A stretch of DNA of 64,000 nt from Candida dubliniensis CD36 (GCF_000026945.1 NC_012866.1:930001-994000), one strand, 5' to 3'. Shown: positions 50,797 to 63,621, counted from the stretch's first letter. A program made the numbers and translations. Notes: generated by a model from the letters alone, not told the origin.

Positions 50797-53700
50797 ATAT
50801 GATCGAATTGTACTTTTATGAAATGTTGTATTATAAAACAGGTTAAATGGATGGTTAATTGCTTACATGGGTATATTGTTTGGGTTCAAAAAAATTTTTT
50901 TTTTTTTTTTTTTTTTTTGTTATTGCTACTGATATAGGTTTTCGTTTTTATAATCTCTTTACTAATATGATTTTATCTTCAATTATAAATATAAACTTTG
51001 CCTATAGTCCAATTACATTTACTGTTGAGAGATTGTAAAAATTGAAGGTAATAACAACCTCTAGTCGTCCCTTGTGGTTCCATTTTATCCCTTTGTTCAT
51101 GACTTTGATTATTATATACTATGAAAACTGGCCGGTTTTATTTTCTGCAAATTAAACTCCGACATTTATTATCTTTCCTTTGTGTTTGTAGTAGTATTTT
51201 TTAACGCATACTGTTAATGATTATTACTCTCAAGATTCGTGCTATTGGTGTTCCTTCCTGGGCAAGTATAATCTTCCAAATACGAGAAAGTAACACCGAG
51301 GCAATTCTCAAAAAAAGTTCTGCTATTGTTTAGATCCTCTCGTCTTAAACTTGACACAAATAAAGATAAACCATATATGACAAATTGGATTTATTAAAAA
51401 GTTCTTTATATACAAACACATTTCAAAGAGTTTATATCTTATGACAACATATGATGGAGCTTTTGTGTTGCTGAAGTCAATAATAAAAGCTATCCAATTT
51501 TAGGTTTCATTTACACTTTCTTTTTTAGGGTTTTACATTCACTTGCATCATGATAGATCTTCTCCTCCCCTTATAACCCTATAGAGATAATATTTGACAA
51601 GGATTCTATTAATTCCACCCACGTGGTTTGACTGTTCTATATTTTTTTTTTATTTATTTATTTTATTGTGATAATTATTTCTTCATCTTGAAGAGTTGTG
51701 TAAAAAATATAATGTTGTTTTCCCCAAAAATGTCAACCATTCCCAAGAATAATGTCATAATAAATCAGATGTTTTATGGAGTTTATTCTGCCCTTGTATA
51801 TAATATTAGTCTGTCGTTCTAAGTCAAGTTCAAGAAAACTAGTATTCCAGTATCAATGTAACCATATCCAAATGTAACAGAATTGGTCACTAGAAAAACC
51901 CCAAACCGTGTCCATGTGATATATTGGTAGGACCACATAGTAACAATTACAACAAAAAAAAAAAAAAAAAGGTTTCAAAAGACGTTCCATTTATAGTCTG
52001 GAAACGGGGTTGTAACATGAAGTTATAATAATATTATATTTTTTTTTAGCGCTAATTATACCATCCTTTAAATACCGGATCTGGCATAACTAGAAAGCCA
52101 CCAGAAAAAAAAAAACAAAACCTTTAGAATGTCGAAGATGCCAATCATCGGTTGGAGAAGCTCCGCTATGATGTGAATTGGAAAACGAATTTACCAACAG
52201 ACCAAAATAATGATTCCTCGTTCACTGAGTATCCTTGAAATAAATTATTTAGCCAATTATATACTTGAAACAGGTGACTTTTATTATTATTTGAATTAAA
52301 ATGCTGCTCATTTATTATTCTTGACATGTAAACCCCCCCTCCTCTAATTGTACACTACCAACTAGCGAATTATTGCAAACTTTAGATTTCTTTAGCCCAT
52401 GGTGACTACCAGAAGATTAATTTATAATAATATTATTATTGCTATACGCTAATTTCGTTTGTGATGGATTGTGTTTTTTTTTTTTTTTCTTAGGGGTTGC
52501 AATATTTCTACTTCAACAAGTTACATAATTTCGCAGCCTAGTAAAAAAGAAATCATCTACTCCAAGACATTATTAGTAGGAGATGGAATAATTATGGCTT
52601 TAAACAGACAAAGCCCCTTAGTGAGATACCTTTAATATTACATTTTGCTTAATAAAACACTAAATGCTTGTAAAAGTGCTAGTCTCCAATTTGCTATTTA
52701 GAGTATTAGCGTATAATTATACAAACCTTATTTGTTAAACAAAATTATGAAATAAAGGGTTTTCTTTTTTTTTTTTCTAAAATTAAAAAGAAACACAAAT
52801 TATGAATGGCTACAATAACCTATAGGGGTAGAAATATCCTGAAAAAAAATAATATCAATAGAAAATACAGTAATATTATATAAAAGAATTATTACAACCT
52901 GGGCAGAAATATTTTCCCCTAAATGTAGTTGTTTTACTACCCCAACAATTTATTATGGTTGCTTCTTTTTGAAAACACTAAATAATAACGTTTATATTGG
53001 TGATCAGTATGGAAAATATTTTAATTTTTAGCTTCAGTCCTTTAAGATTTACAGTTTCAATATTGGCTTTTTTTTTTTTTTTATTCTCTGGTAGCACTTT
53101 GTTTTTGACACAAGGGTACAACAACGTTTACATTATATACTTTAATTGGGGGAAACAGAACCCAAAATTTTTTCTTATTATTTTATAAAAATGCATGTGC
53201 TATTTGGTCACAAAAGCTTCTTTGGTTTATAATGACTCTTTACACGACGAGACAACAACAGTGAAGGGTAATATCGTTCTCATGTAAGGAACAATAAGAT
53301 TAAGTTTGTAACAAGTGACAAAAGTTGATTTCGTCACAGGGTAGTACTTTATAATGACCTCACTTTTAGGAGAAAAAACCCAACCTCTGTTAGATAATTT
53401 CAGGTACAACAGCAGTTTCCCTATGATCCATTAAATGCAACAGTTAGAAAATGATGTTGCATTTATGTCAAAACTTCCCATGATGGTGTTTTAAACTTCC
53501 CTATTGTGCAACATTGGGTGGAGATAACCCAAAAAAAAAAAAAGGCAAAACTTGAGATGAATTTTTCCTATTTTCGTCAAGTACGGCCGTGTATCATTCA
53601 CAGTGGATACAATCCCAAGCCAAAGCTACTATTTCCTTGTAGTCAGGAAATGATCAGAAAGCAACCACAATTGTGAGTACTTAAAATAGCTCTTGAAACA

Positions 53701-56700
53701 ATAAGTTGTAATCATGCTAAGCTAAAACTTTCTATAAAGGGACGATGATCGATTGGAATATGACATAGAAACAATAGATAAATATATCTGAGAAGAACAA
53801 TACATTTTTTTTTTTTCTAAACAAAATGTTTAGTACTTACTATACTCATGTTACAATAACATTTCGAACAAAAGCAAGGGCTACAATGAAGGGGACTAGC
53901 TCCCCTCATTATAGATCTATAAAGGAAAGACAACACTCACAACCATTATTTCTGGTTTACTTTTATTGTCGTCCAGTAAACTAAAAGAACTTTGACTTTT
54001 GTAGTTTTGAAAATTTCAGGTTATTATTTTTGGGGGTTACTATTTTCTTAATTTCATTTTTGAAAACCCCAGAGCCCAATTTTGACCAGTCGAGATCTAC
54101 ATGGAACTAACAGTTGTCCCTGTTAAATAGCCAATCTCAGGAAACGACGTAATTGGTAGACACAATTCATATCGATCGTCTTTTTCTTTGATAACTGTAG
54201 TTTTGTCCTTATTGTTAGACTTATTCTCATCAAAGTATGACTAACAATAACATAGGATTCACAAGTCTAATTATTGATCTAAAAGAAAACTAAATAAACT
54301 TACCCAAATAAAATTTTGATAGTTAAGATAAAATACAACCATTTACTAAATTTCAAAAATAAAAAAGGGATGTTTTAGTCGTCAATTCTGCAGAGTTTAG
54401 TTGATAATAAATAGGTTTGTGTTGTTAGTAAAGGAATCAGAGAAGGGGAAAAAATCACAGACAAGCTCGTTCAAACCAAGACAAAAGAGAGAGAGAGAAG
54501 AAACAATACACGAAGTTTGATACGTACAAACTTGTTGGGCAAATTGGCATGATGTCAAACCAAGAAAAATATTAGGGTTTTCCGAAGAGAGCAGTCTGGG
54601 ACGGGCATAACTCGTTTGAACCCTAGATAATATATAGCCAGTTTTAAACATGTGCACACTATCTTAGGTGATTGTTGATCGCTATGTTTAGAGAATCGCG
54701 ATAACTTGAAATTTACTAATACTAATGGGTTTAATATGCTTTTGTGGTAGTGAAAGTCTAAAATCATTAGAAAAAGGGGTGAGGGGAAAAGATTTGGCAA
54801 CTACTACACGAAAAGCATTAACAAAAGAGATTTAACCCAAGAGTTTTCCATATTTTGTTCTCCGTGTAGGTTTGATATTGTTTATTGTTTCTATGCAAAA
54901 AACTTGGGTAGAACCCAACTAGGTAAATGTAATTCAACTCTAAAATTCCAAAGATAACCAATTTGTCCTCATGGTACATGTAGAAAAATAGAATTCGGCT
55001 AGTGTTTGTTGGTAGCGAAATAATTAGAAAAGGTCACCATAGGGTATGCCTTGTTTCAGGGGTGAATTTGTAGTGTTTGATTGGTTGGTTGCATATACCG
55101 AGTTGGCCAATGTTAAGGGCGGGATCTTGCTGGGTTGATCTTGCTTTCCATTTTCAAGGGGTTACAAAAACAGATTGGGAGCAATATATCTTTAGTGAAT
55201 AGTCTTAAAACTAAAAATAGACTTCAAGATACTAGTCCTGAAATTATTGCTACTATTTTTTCCCATCTCACCCTCACTATTTATACAGATTATGAGCCCC
55301 CGCGGTGATGGGTCTTTTAAGGGTCATACCGCTAGCGGAAATGAGTAGTGCAACCCCGAATAAACTAAACTAAACTAAATTCACCCAAAGGGTTAAAACT
55401 TCTAGACTTGTCCTTAAATCGGGGTCACACTCATTGGAACAACAAAAAATCACCTTTACCTTGCACAGAGACAAACTTCATCAATGATAGTGTAATAGAA
55501 ATCATGGAATCTCGTAGCTGCAAGAGCTCTACTAACCAATCCACACTCACCACGTGTTTTATAAAATATTCCCAATCATGATGTAAGAGTTGAATAGTTT
55601 GTATGTGGTTGTTAGAATTGAACTCTTTTCAATTTCTTTTTTTGGGGGAGGGGGGGGGGGGATTATTTGCAATGTGGGACACACAACTTTAGTTTCTTTG
55701 TTGAACATTATCCTAAGAAACCTTCTATCATTAGTATGTGTTTGGATATAGACTGCACTATTATCTCGCTATATTCGGTGAATCTAAATTTGTCTCTTTT
55801 TGTCTACCATTACGTGTCTTCCTTGAAATTATGTTGGGCGATTTGAGAATGTTGGCTTTGAATTGAAAAATGGGACCATTACCAACACTTGAGTTAGCAA
55901 CCAAGTTGAAGAGTGAAACAAAATAACCGTCGATAGTATTGTTCTCGATTACGTAAACTTTCTTTGTTTCCCTCTTACTAGAACGCACTTGTTCTGACCC
56001 ATTACTTGTATTGTTTTTTCAATCTGGGCTGTTCTATAATATATTGTACTATATTTTCTATTGTTGCTTTTTGGTTTTCAATTCGAACATTCCAGATTGA
56101 TGCGGGAATTTGTTTTGGTTCTTTAATTGTTTTAGGGTCGATAGATTATGCATAATTGATGATATTGATTAAGTTGTAGCAAGGATGAAATGATAAAAAA
56201 GAAATTTGTTTAGTAAACTAAACTAAAACTTATTACGCAAATTGGTTTGATGTTCCGCTTACGTTAGTCAGTATCTGGACAGTTTTTATTTGATGATACA
56301 AAACCACTAACAAAGAAAGAAGCAAGCGGACTATCACTCCTATAATCCGCAACCTAGTGAACAAAAACAAAACAATCACCCGCCACTTTTTTGCAATACT
56401 TGTTTGAAAACTGGTTGTCAAGTCAATTAAATTAAATTATTACCTGATTACTTTAATCGTATTCAGATTGCATACTATGCTTGTTCTTCAAGATTCAAAA
56501 ATCTCAACAGTCCTCGTAAATAGATCTCCGTACCACAGAGGTAAAAGAAAAAAAAAAAAAATACACGCTTTAGAGTAGTTAAACATCAACCACAGTATCC
56601 GCCTCAAGAGAAAAAAAAAAAAAAAAAAAAAAACACATGTTTGTAAGATCTATCTTGGAACTAAAACAATATTTTGTGGCATAAGAATAGGTAAAGTATA

Positions 56701-57161
56701 GAGCTATGCTCTATTTGCAAACGTTTTAGCAATTTTTAGAGTTCTGAATTTAAATAGAGGTCAGATTAGTCCAAAACTTGTTGAATTATACATGTACATC
56801 CTAGATCCTAAAAGCATGAAGGAATAACACAAACAGACAATAGCTATTGTTATTTTAAACAAAAAGAAAGCAGTACTTTGTTTCTATATTTTTCCTAATC
56901 CGTACAAATTTATAACTAGAATACCTTCTCATTTTCTTTTTAAAACAATACAGCACTAGTAACAAAATTCTCAGAGCCTATTCATTAGTTTATCTATTCT
57001 ATTGTATTAAAATCTAATTCTTGTAAGCCAATTCTTGGGACTCCCTCTAATCAGGATATATAAGTTTTGTGCTATTAATAACTGCTCAATTGAGCATCAT
57101 ATACGTTTGACCCAAATCCAAACAAATTGGTTAGGCAAATATGTTTCTTTTCTGGTCCTTA
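50797..57161. other. 6.4-kb region without convincing genes, downstream of NRG1
   Basis: NRG1 and the F-box gene converge across this gap. No ORF of note is present: the longest frames are under 90 codons and lack homology I can recognise. Contents include long T/A tracts (for example 50895-50918, 51955-51971 and 56609-56632), a run of 12 G at 55650-55661 and a GC-rich patch at 55294-55338. No tRNA was found. A gap this long between two gene ends needs more than two 3' UTRs to explain it. Confidence 0.55.
55294..55380. other. GC-rich patch with palindromes and a TAAAC tandem repeat
   Basis: In AT-rich surroundings this stretch has CCGCGG (55300-55305) and the perfect palindrome CCGCTAGCGG (55329-55338), followed by about four TAAAC units at 55361-55380. 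A TATTTATA sequence lies just before it (55279-55286). It may be a fragment of a retrotransposon LTR, but I cannot define TG...CA ends or a target-site duplication. Confidence 0.25.
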
Positions 57162-58931
57162 TTAGTCATATACATTTTGATAGAAATGGGTCCCGTTGGT
57201 TTCTCTATCTATAATATAATTGAATCCATTAATGATCAACTTTTTCATATTTAGTTTGAACCCTAAATCGCCTCCATCTTTTAATACATTACTGATATCC
57301 ACGCTCTCTGCATTACCACGATTCAAGTTGACAATCTTCTCAATTGTTTGATTTACATAATGCCCCACGCTTTTAGGAATTCCTTGATATCTAACCTTGT
57401 TGAATCGACAGGTTTTTGGTGAATTTGGTTCGGGTTCATAATCCACCTCATCATACTCTCCTTGATCGATGGTTTGTATGTCATAGCATTTGAACACTTT
57501 GTTGTTGGTGTTTGTATGAAAATCCCAAAGAACATTAACTAGTGGGAACGACAAATGGTTCAATTGTGTCAATAGCTCATCTTGTACCATTCTATAATTC
57601 AACTGTTGACCGATTTCACTCAACAAATGCAGAGCATTCATGTCTTTGTATCGTTTCGCATTCGCAGATGCATCATAGTACTTATGATACATCATAAACT
57701 CATCCAAATCGCCAAGGTAAATCTGGCAATGTTTGCATTTGCACCCATTAAACAAGACTGTGTTCATATATTGTTCATAACCAGCAAACGATTGGAACAA
57801 GTTGGGGAGAATGAGCACTATATTATGAGAATTTATAATTTTCGGTAAAGTCTGCATAAACATTTCCGAACGACGATAGTAATTACCTTCGCTCCCATCT
57901 TCCAAATTGCCAATGTTGGGGATATTATGTTTAATAGACAAGTATTTTAAATCGCATATAGCTAATAGATTTGTAAGGAAATTGAAAACGTTCAAATCAA
58001 ACAATTCGTTCTCTCGGTGGGTCGAATATGTATCCCCCTGAACTATAGAAAGCTTCTTAAGGTTGGGTGTTGCAGGAAGCATATTAAAACAATCAATCAC
58101 ATAATCATCATCATCATTGCCAGGAGTATATGCAAGTATCAATTCCAATTGAGTGATTTTCCTCCAGTTTATCAATCGCATCAATTTGGAATTCAAAGCC
58201 ATATCTAAACTAAAGACAAGTTTGAATTTCGTTAATTGCAAGACTTGGTTGTTGAGAGGGAAAACATTTTCAATTATCCATGCCCAGTACTTTTCCGTAT
58301 TATTGGGCAAGATCAATGATGTTAGGTTAGGGACAAATTGGTGGAAATTGTTCAAGTGGGTGTTTTCTCCAATGAGTAGCTCCTCGATATTATTACTAAA
58401 TGTAACTGGGAGCTTGTCAACAACGATGGATCTGAGTTTCAACTGTGTCAAATCAACATGTTGTCTGATATTGTAATCACCAATATAAAAAACATCCAAG
58501 TCGTCAAGCAAGTCGACTAAATTTTGCAATTCTTCAATAATCAGTTCATTGAAATCAGACATCTCCCCTAATATATGTATCTGTTTTATATACCCGATTA
58601 ATTCTTGATTGATGGTCAAAGATTGTCGTAATACAACCAACCTAGCATATATCATTTTCAAATTCAATTCTTTGCTCACCACCTTACCATCTGGATTGCT
58701 GAACCCATATATGACTGTTCTTGTAGAGTCCTGGAAATCCTTTTCCCGATCTTTTTCATTAGGTCTTAATGGTGGGTTGCACTGGATCGTGATATTCTTA
58801 TACAATTGCTGTAAACATGGTTGATAGAATTCAAAGTTTGTCAAAGATAAGTTTATAAGTGCTTGTTGCGGTAGATATTTGATTATTGAGTTCTTAATGG
58901 ATATGGGTAACTCAATTAAACTCAAACCCAT
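57162..58931 (-). CDS. F-box protein with leucine-rich C-terminal region
   Basis: A 589-residue protein. Residues about 3-48 (LIELPISIKNSIIKYLPQQ and the following Leu/Phe pattern) fit an F-box, the Skp1-binding domain of SCF ubiquitin ligases. The middle (about 130-380) is an irregular leucine-rich sequence of alternating strands and helices, the usual place for substrate binding. CKCKHCQIYLG (about 394-404) has three clustered Cys and a His that could bind a metal. CTG-clade yeasts have a group of such F-box proteins without S. cerevisiae orthologues. I cannot name the substrate. The gene is isolated: 6.4 kb and 3.2 kb of sequence without genes lie on either side. Confidence 0.75.
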   Translation of the reverse strand: MGLSLIELPISIKNSIIKYLPQQALINLSLTNFEFYQPCLQQLYKNITIQCNPPLRPNEKDREKDFQDSTRTVIYGFSNPDGKVVSKELNLKMIYARLVVLRQSLTINQELIGYIKQIHILGEMSDFNELIIEELQNLVDLLDDLDVFYIGDYNIRQHVDLTQLKLRSIVVDKLPVTFSNNIEELLIGENTHLNNFHQFVPNLTSLILPNNTEKYWAWIIENVFPLNNQVLQLTKFKLVFSLDMALNSKLMRLINWRKITQLELILAYTPGNDDDDYVIDCFNMLPATPNLKKLSIVQGDTYSTHRENELFDLNVFNFLTNLLAICDLKYLSIKHNIPNIGNLEDGSEGNYYRRSEMFMQTLPKIINSHNIVLILPNLFQSFAGYEQYMNTVLFNGCKCKHCQIYLGDLDEFMMYHKYYDASANAKRYKDMNALHLLSEIGQQLNYRMVQDELLTQLNHLSFPLVNVLWDFHTNTNNKVFKCYDIQTIDQGEYDEVDYEPEPNSPKTCRFNKVRYQGIPKSVGHYVNQTIEKIVNLNRGNAESVDISNVLKDGGDLGFKLNMKKLIINGFNYIIDRETNGTHFYQNVYD

Positions 58932-61900
58932 GGTTGTTGGTGGGTTACTTCAAGTGTTTTCCAATATGTAGTTTTTTTTTTTTTTTTTCAAACTGCAGAT
59001 CGCACCACATTGCTTGCCCAACAAAATAGCTTCTGGCACGTGCACTGTACGACATGCCACCAACAAAAGTGGGTGCAAAAAGAAACAGCCTAAAATGAAG
59101 TAGAAAAGTATTTTGTTGCTTTGCAGAAAAGGAATATTTGCATGTCCCCACCAAAAGTGTAAATGGAAATTTATAATAAGTTTTGTGTTCGGTTATGCTT
59201 CAAGTCAAGATAATGTATTGCCACAATTGTTGCTACACAATCAAAACCCAATCTATAACTGGTCCACAGCAGCAAAACAGTGTTTTCTTGAACATTTGCA
59301 AGTTCGGATAAGAAGGATTCATTGACATCAAAAGTTTTGTACTTAAAATTCTTTATAGTGTGGCGGTGCATATTGGATAAAACCAAATCTAATCCTTTAG
59401 CATTGTGAGTAGGACTTCTTGTTTTATCGGTATAATAGCAGATAAAGGTATGCGCCCAAAACCAATTTTAGTACTTTAGTTGTAGTGATTTACCAAACAT
59501 CTACGAATATGTTCATTTTTAGGATCATTTATCAGCAAAGAAACATTTCTTGCTGAATTTACTGAACCAACCAAGAATACAATCCTTTGCTTATCACAAA
59601 CAATAGAAGAATAAAGATAAAGGTACGCAGGAGTACTAATACTTGAGTATGGCTTACTTCTATGTTTGTCTGTTTCTCTGAATCTATCATCATATCCGCG
59701 CTATCGGTAATAAATCCGAGATGCACAATCTAAAATATATTTGTTTGTGTAACATGTCATTCAAGGTCAAATCTGAATAAAACATGAAAATGAGATTCAC
59801 TCAACGAAAGCGCAAATACTACAAAACTATTCCAATAAAGCAATCAAAGTCTTCTTACGTCATAGATATAAGAAAAAGACATTACTAGAAAGTTGAACAA
59901 TAAGCCTAACTCTGAAATGTTGATTAGACACGGCTATTTTTCAACAACCTTTTCACAAGCGCTGAGTACGTTTTGGGATTTGAGGCTTGAGCTGTGGCAA
60001 CAATCATCACTAACTGAAGTTTAATTTCTGTCACTTATTGTTAACTTTTGTTTTTATTGCTTTGGTCAACACTGCCATGTCATTTATGAAATTACTTTTT
60101 CCTAAACCTTTGCTCTGAAATTTAGCAAAATTACGTAGGATTACATATACGATTGTTAAATCCGTTACAGCCACAAGGCTGACATCAAACACAAAGACAA
60201 TTAGGAAAATTCATAACGAAACAAAATTGGAAAAATTATTTGAGCTCGGTTTAAGTATTCCTAGGAAAAGGGGGGTGTTACAAATACACAACTAACATAA
60301 TACTTTTTCTGTTGACGTATGCTTGACGTACTAATCTCAAGACAAAAACGATGAGCTGCATTTAGTACTTCTAAACTGTGGAGCGATCAGGAAGAACCGT
60401 CCTTATTGTTATTGGTAGCCAATTTCATATGTAATTGGGCTTTTAAGAATAACCCAGATAACAAAGATTCGACATGTGAAAGCTTGTGATATGAGACTTT
60501 AGTTGTCAGCCTAATGAGCTATAAAGTATCGCTAGGAGAGTAGAAAACTGGTAAAAACTCATTTCAGTATTGATATCTATAAATGCTTTTGTGCAACTTG
60601 TGGCACATAAATATCTGCAAAATTACATTTTTTTATGTTGATAAGTATATCATTGCTAATATTAACGATAAAAACGTACCTGCCATTCTTGTTTTATTTT
60701 ACGTTATCGATTTAGTTATCATTTTGTCTATTCGTGTTTGTGGATATTTTAGTACAGTAAATCACGTCATAAATGGAATAATGACACGCTTGGTAAAAGA
60801 TCCCACATTAATTTCTTGGACTGGTCTATTGTACCTTCCTTGTTTACCCCTGGTTGTTGTGTCTCCGTTATTTAGTCCTTCTCTTGTCAAAGATTGACAG
60901 AATTACCGGTATTCGAAATGTAGAGTAGATTCAACATCAAAAATAACCTTATATATGTTGTGGTGGTTTGGGTCTTTCTTCGGTGGCTGTTTCAATTATT
61001 TGGATGAGTTATTTGTTCAGACCGATAACAATTATTCCAGAATTGATTGAAAAGGTTTGATATTTGCTGTTCCCAATCGAGTAATCAATATTATTTAACT
61101 TGGAACTAAAAGAAAAACAATAAAAGATTAAAACATTCTTTAGTTTTAGTCCAATCGTAAGACAGTAACAATAGAGCATCTTTGCCAAAAAAAAAAAAAG
61201 TTCGTGTACTAGTGACAAACATGTGTTGCTTTAAACTCGAAGAGAAATCAAAAAAAAAAAAAAAAAAAAATCTCGAAAACACCAACTGTTGCTTACAGGT
61301 ATCGGTGGATCTGACCAAGGTAGAATGCTATTTTCACGGCTAGTTTGTGGGAAATAGATCTCATGGCAACAAGAATATTTACAAGAGATACCGTCTATTC
61401 ACAAAACTATTTCATCAAGTGCACATTCGTAAGTTTGATACCCGACATTGCTGTGTATTTCAGTTGATCAATCCATGTGAAATTGTATTGCGTCAATACG
61501 AAAGTTGCTTTCAGACCTCAAAATGGATTACTCGGAACGTATTGTTACCATTATACTGACATTGGATGCGAGATTTAAAAAGTTGCTGTTAACTTATTTT
61601 TGAAATTGTCGTTGTTTGATACTTTATTGGAACTGTGGATGATAGACAAGATTGCATTTCAGGTTTACAATAGCGATTTATTGTACGAACCAGTGCAATA
61701 ATACAGATACGGTCAGATTCACAATTCGAAGTTATTAAATTATCAGCTGTTTCTGCTTCTTTTTTTTTTTTTTTGGGAAGTAAGCTTTCTCGACTAAATT
61801 TTAGACGTGTTAACTCCGCGCCTTATTGTTGATATTGCGCAGTTAATTATACTTTGGTTCCAGTCCTTTGTGGTTTTTGTGATCATCTTTATCTGAATTT

Positions 61901-62180
61901 TTTGCAGTATCAATAAGAAAACTTATTCAAGAACGTGGATATCACAATTGCAGTAACTTTTGGTGTCAAATTGGATAACAAATGCTTGATAAGAGGAAAT
62001 GTACACCACAGTGCTCTCATTGTTTCTTTGAAATTTGACAGTATTTTAATAAGAGACCAGTTTACAAATCTCAAGTATAAATATAACAGAATATCCTCCA
62101 TGGTAATTGGTTTTATCATCTATAATCAATCAACAAGAGAAGAACAATTCTACTTTAACCTTCAATTTTTAATATCAACA
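58932..62180. other. 3.2-kb region without convincing genes
   Basis: Frames here are short. The longest with an ATG (60583-60897, 104 codons) is hydrophobic and AT-driven with no recognised family. A T tract at 58972-58988 lies before the F-box gene, an A tract at 61251-61270, and a T tract at 61759-61774. A TATA-like TATAAATATAA at 62075-62085 lies about 100 bases before the small secreted precursor gene. No RNA gene was found. Confidence 0.5.
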
Positions 62181-62495
62181 ATGAAATTTACTCAAGTCTT
62201 TACTGCAGGATTATTTGCTTTATCCACTCAAGCTGCTGCTATTCCAAAAGAGTCAAACACTGAAGTCAACAAAAGACTTGACGCTGGGTTTGATGCTGAA
62301 GGTGCTGCCGATCTTTTCCATCTTATCCAACTTGGCGGTGGTGTTGGCGCAAATGTCTCTGTTAAGAGAGATGAATCTGCTGATACCGTCGAAGAATCTA
62401 AGAGATTTGACGCTAACATTGATGCTGAAGGTGCTGCAGACTTTTTCCATCTTGTTGATGTTGCTGGCAGTAACGAAGCAAATATTTCTGTTTAA
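62181..62495 (+). CDS. Small secreted precursor with two Lys-Arg-bounded peptide modules (Kex2-processed repeat protein type)
   Basis: A 104-residue protein with a signal peptide (MKFTQVFTAGLFALSTQAAA). Lys-Arg pairs lie at residues 31-32, 62-63 and 74-75. The segment 33-61 and the segment 76-104 are each exactly 29 residues and identical at 17 positions, sharing DAEGAAD, FHL and AN(V/I)SV. A 10-residue acidic spacer (64-73) separates them. This is the layout of fungal Kex2-processed repeat proteins: Golgi Kex2 cleaves after KR and Kex1 trims the basic pair, releasing two related peptides. Neither module has Cys or a farnesylation motif, and they differ from the alpha-type pheromone. Function is unknown. 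The frame extends far upstream from a non-ATG codon; the ATG at 62181 places the signal peptide at the N terminus. Confidence 0.82.
   Translation: MKFTQVFTAGLFALSTQAAAIPKESNTEVNKRLDAGFDAEGAADLFHLIQLGGGVGANVSVKRDESADTVEESKRFDANIDAEGAADFFHLVDVAGSNEANISV
62277..62492 (+). repeat. Two 87-bp coding repeats of the peptide modules
   Basis: Units at 62277-62363 and 62406-62492 encode the two 29-residue modules. Their middle parts (GATGCTGAAGGTGCTGC and flanking bases) are nearly identical, the ends more diverged, so the duplication is not new. Confidence 0.75.
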
Positions 62496-63323
62496 GTTGA
62501 TGCTGTTGCACGTACAATCAATACCGACGATACTGCAAGTGTTTTAAAAAACAGTCTGCTCAACTATTTCTTTATTTGCGTGAATTTTTCTAACCTCTTT
62601 ACATCTATCTTGATGATAAAATGATTTTAATTTTGAAATTTTATCTCCTAATTTGTTTTTTTTTTTTTTATGTGGGAGAATGACATTGATTTGTAAAGCA
62701 ACATGCTTTTATGGAAATCAGTCTATTTTTTTAGTTATACCTTCGTGAACATTCACATTTATATTTTCGGTTCTATGCTTCTATATCCAATAGTGTTTTT
62801 TTAGTGAATATATTTTCTATAATAATTACTTTGTATGATAATGCTGGCTTTTGTTTTGTTGAAACGTGAATACAGACTTTGGTTAGACGTAAACTTTTGA
62901 TAGTTGCTAATGTTACATACACATCACGTTTTTCTTACTAGTGTTGTCAAATACTTGCATCTGCTTTAGTAAATGCTCGTTAGGTGATTATTGGGAGTAA
63001 TGTATAATTGTTTTTAATGAGGTTTCGCATTATTTGTAACAGAAAAAGTTTTTGTTTGTTGCAAATCACGGCTCTTTCAACTAACAAAGAAAATGGAATA
63101 TTGAAAACACAGTGGAGAGGTATTCTTATTTGCCAGTTTTGGCATGTGAACGCCACAAAGATGGAGCTTTCACACTAGCCCTTATTTTTAACCCTAAGAA
63201 TCTAATGTAAAGATAAAGAGGGAGAATATTCCTACAAAAGTAGTGCAAAATAGAACACTTAACTCCTCACATGTAAGCTACTAAAAATTGGTCCATGCTG
63301 ATTAGTAATCTAATAGCAACACA

Positions 63324-63348
63324 GTCGGCACAAAATTATATAGCCGAC
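63324..63348. promoter_or_regulatory. Inverted repeat GTCGGC-N13-GCCGAC
   Basis: A perfect 6-base inverted repeat with CGG and CCG cores, typical of Zn2Cys6 transcription factor sites, about 350 bases upstream of the transporter start. Confidence 0.4.
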
Positions 63349-63596
63349 ACGGCTACATTTACTTTTCACATTCAAATCACAGCCCCAGATACGATTTCAC
63401 ACTGTCTACCAAGATCTTTCTTTCGCCACATGTCACACCTCACAAAGGTGGCAACTCTCGTATCGTAGGCGCTATAGGATGCTAATAAAAGTCCCACGGC
63501 TGTCTCCCCCCCCCCCCACACGTCACTTTCTTGTGGCCGCGCGGCTGTTTCAGTTTATTACCGAAAATTTCAAAAATAGAAAAATATTTGTAACCA

Positions 63597-63621
63597 GCGG
63601 AGATACGAAATATATATCCGC
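63597..63621. promoter_or_regulatory. Inverted repeat GCGGA-N15-TCCGC
   Basis: A perfect 5-base inverted repeat with CGG (63598-63600) and CCG (63618-63620) cores, just before the TATA box. It is a second candidate zinc-cluster site in the same promoter. Confidence 0.4.

Noticed and set aside
55009..55445. Solo LTR beginning TGTTGG
   Set aside because: A TGTTGG start is present near 55009, but I could not find a matching end with a target-site duplication or a primer-binding site.
60583..60897. 104-codon hydrophobic ORF
   Set aside because: It has an ATG but its Ile/Leu/Val content is what AT-rich DNA gives by chance, and no family or signal was recognised.
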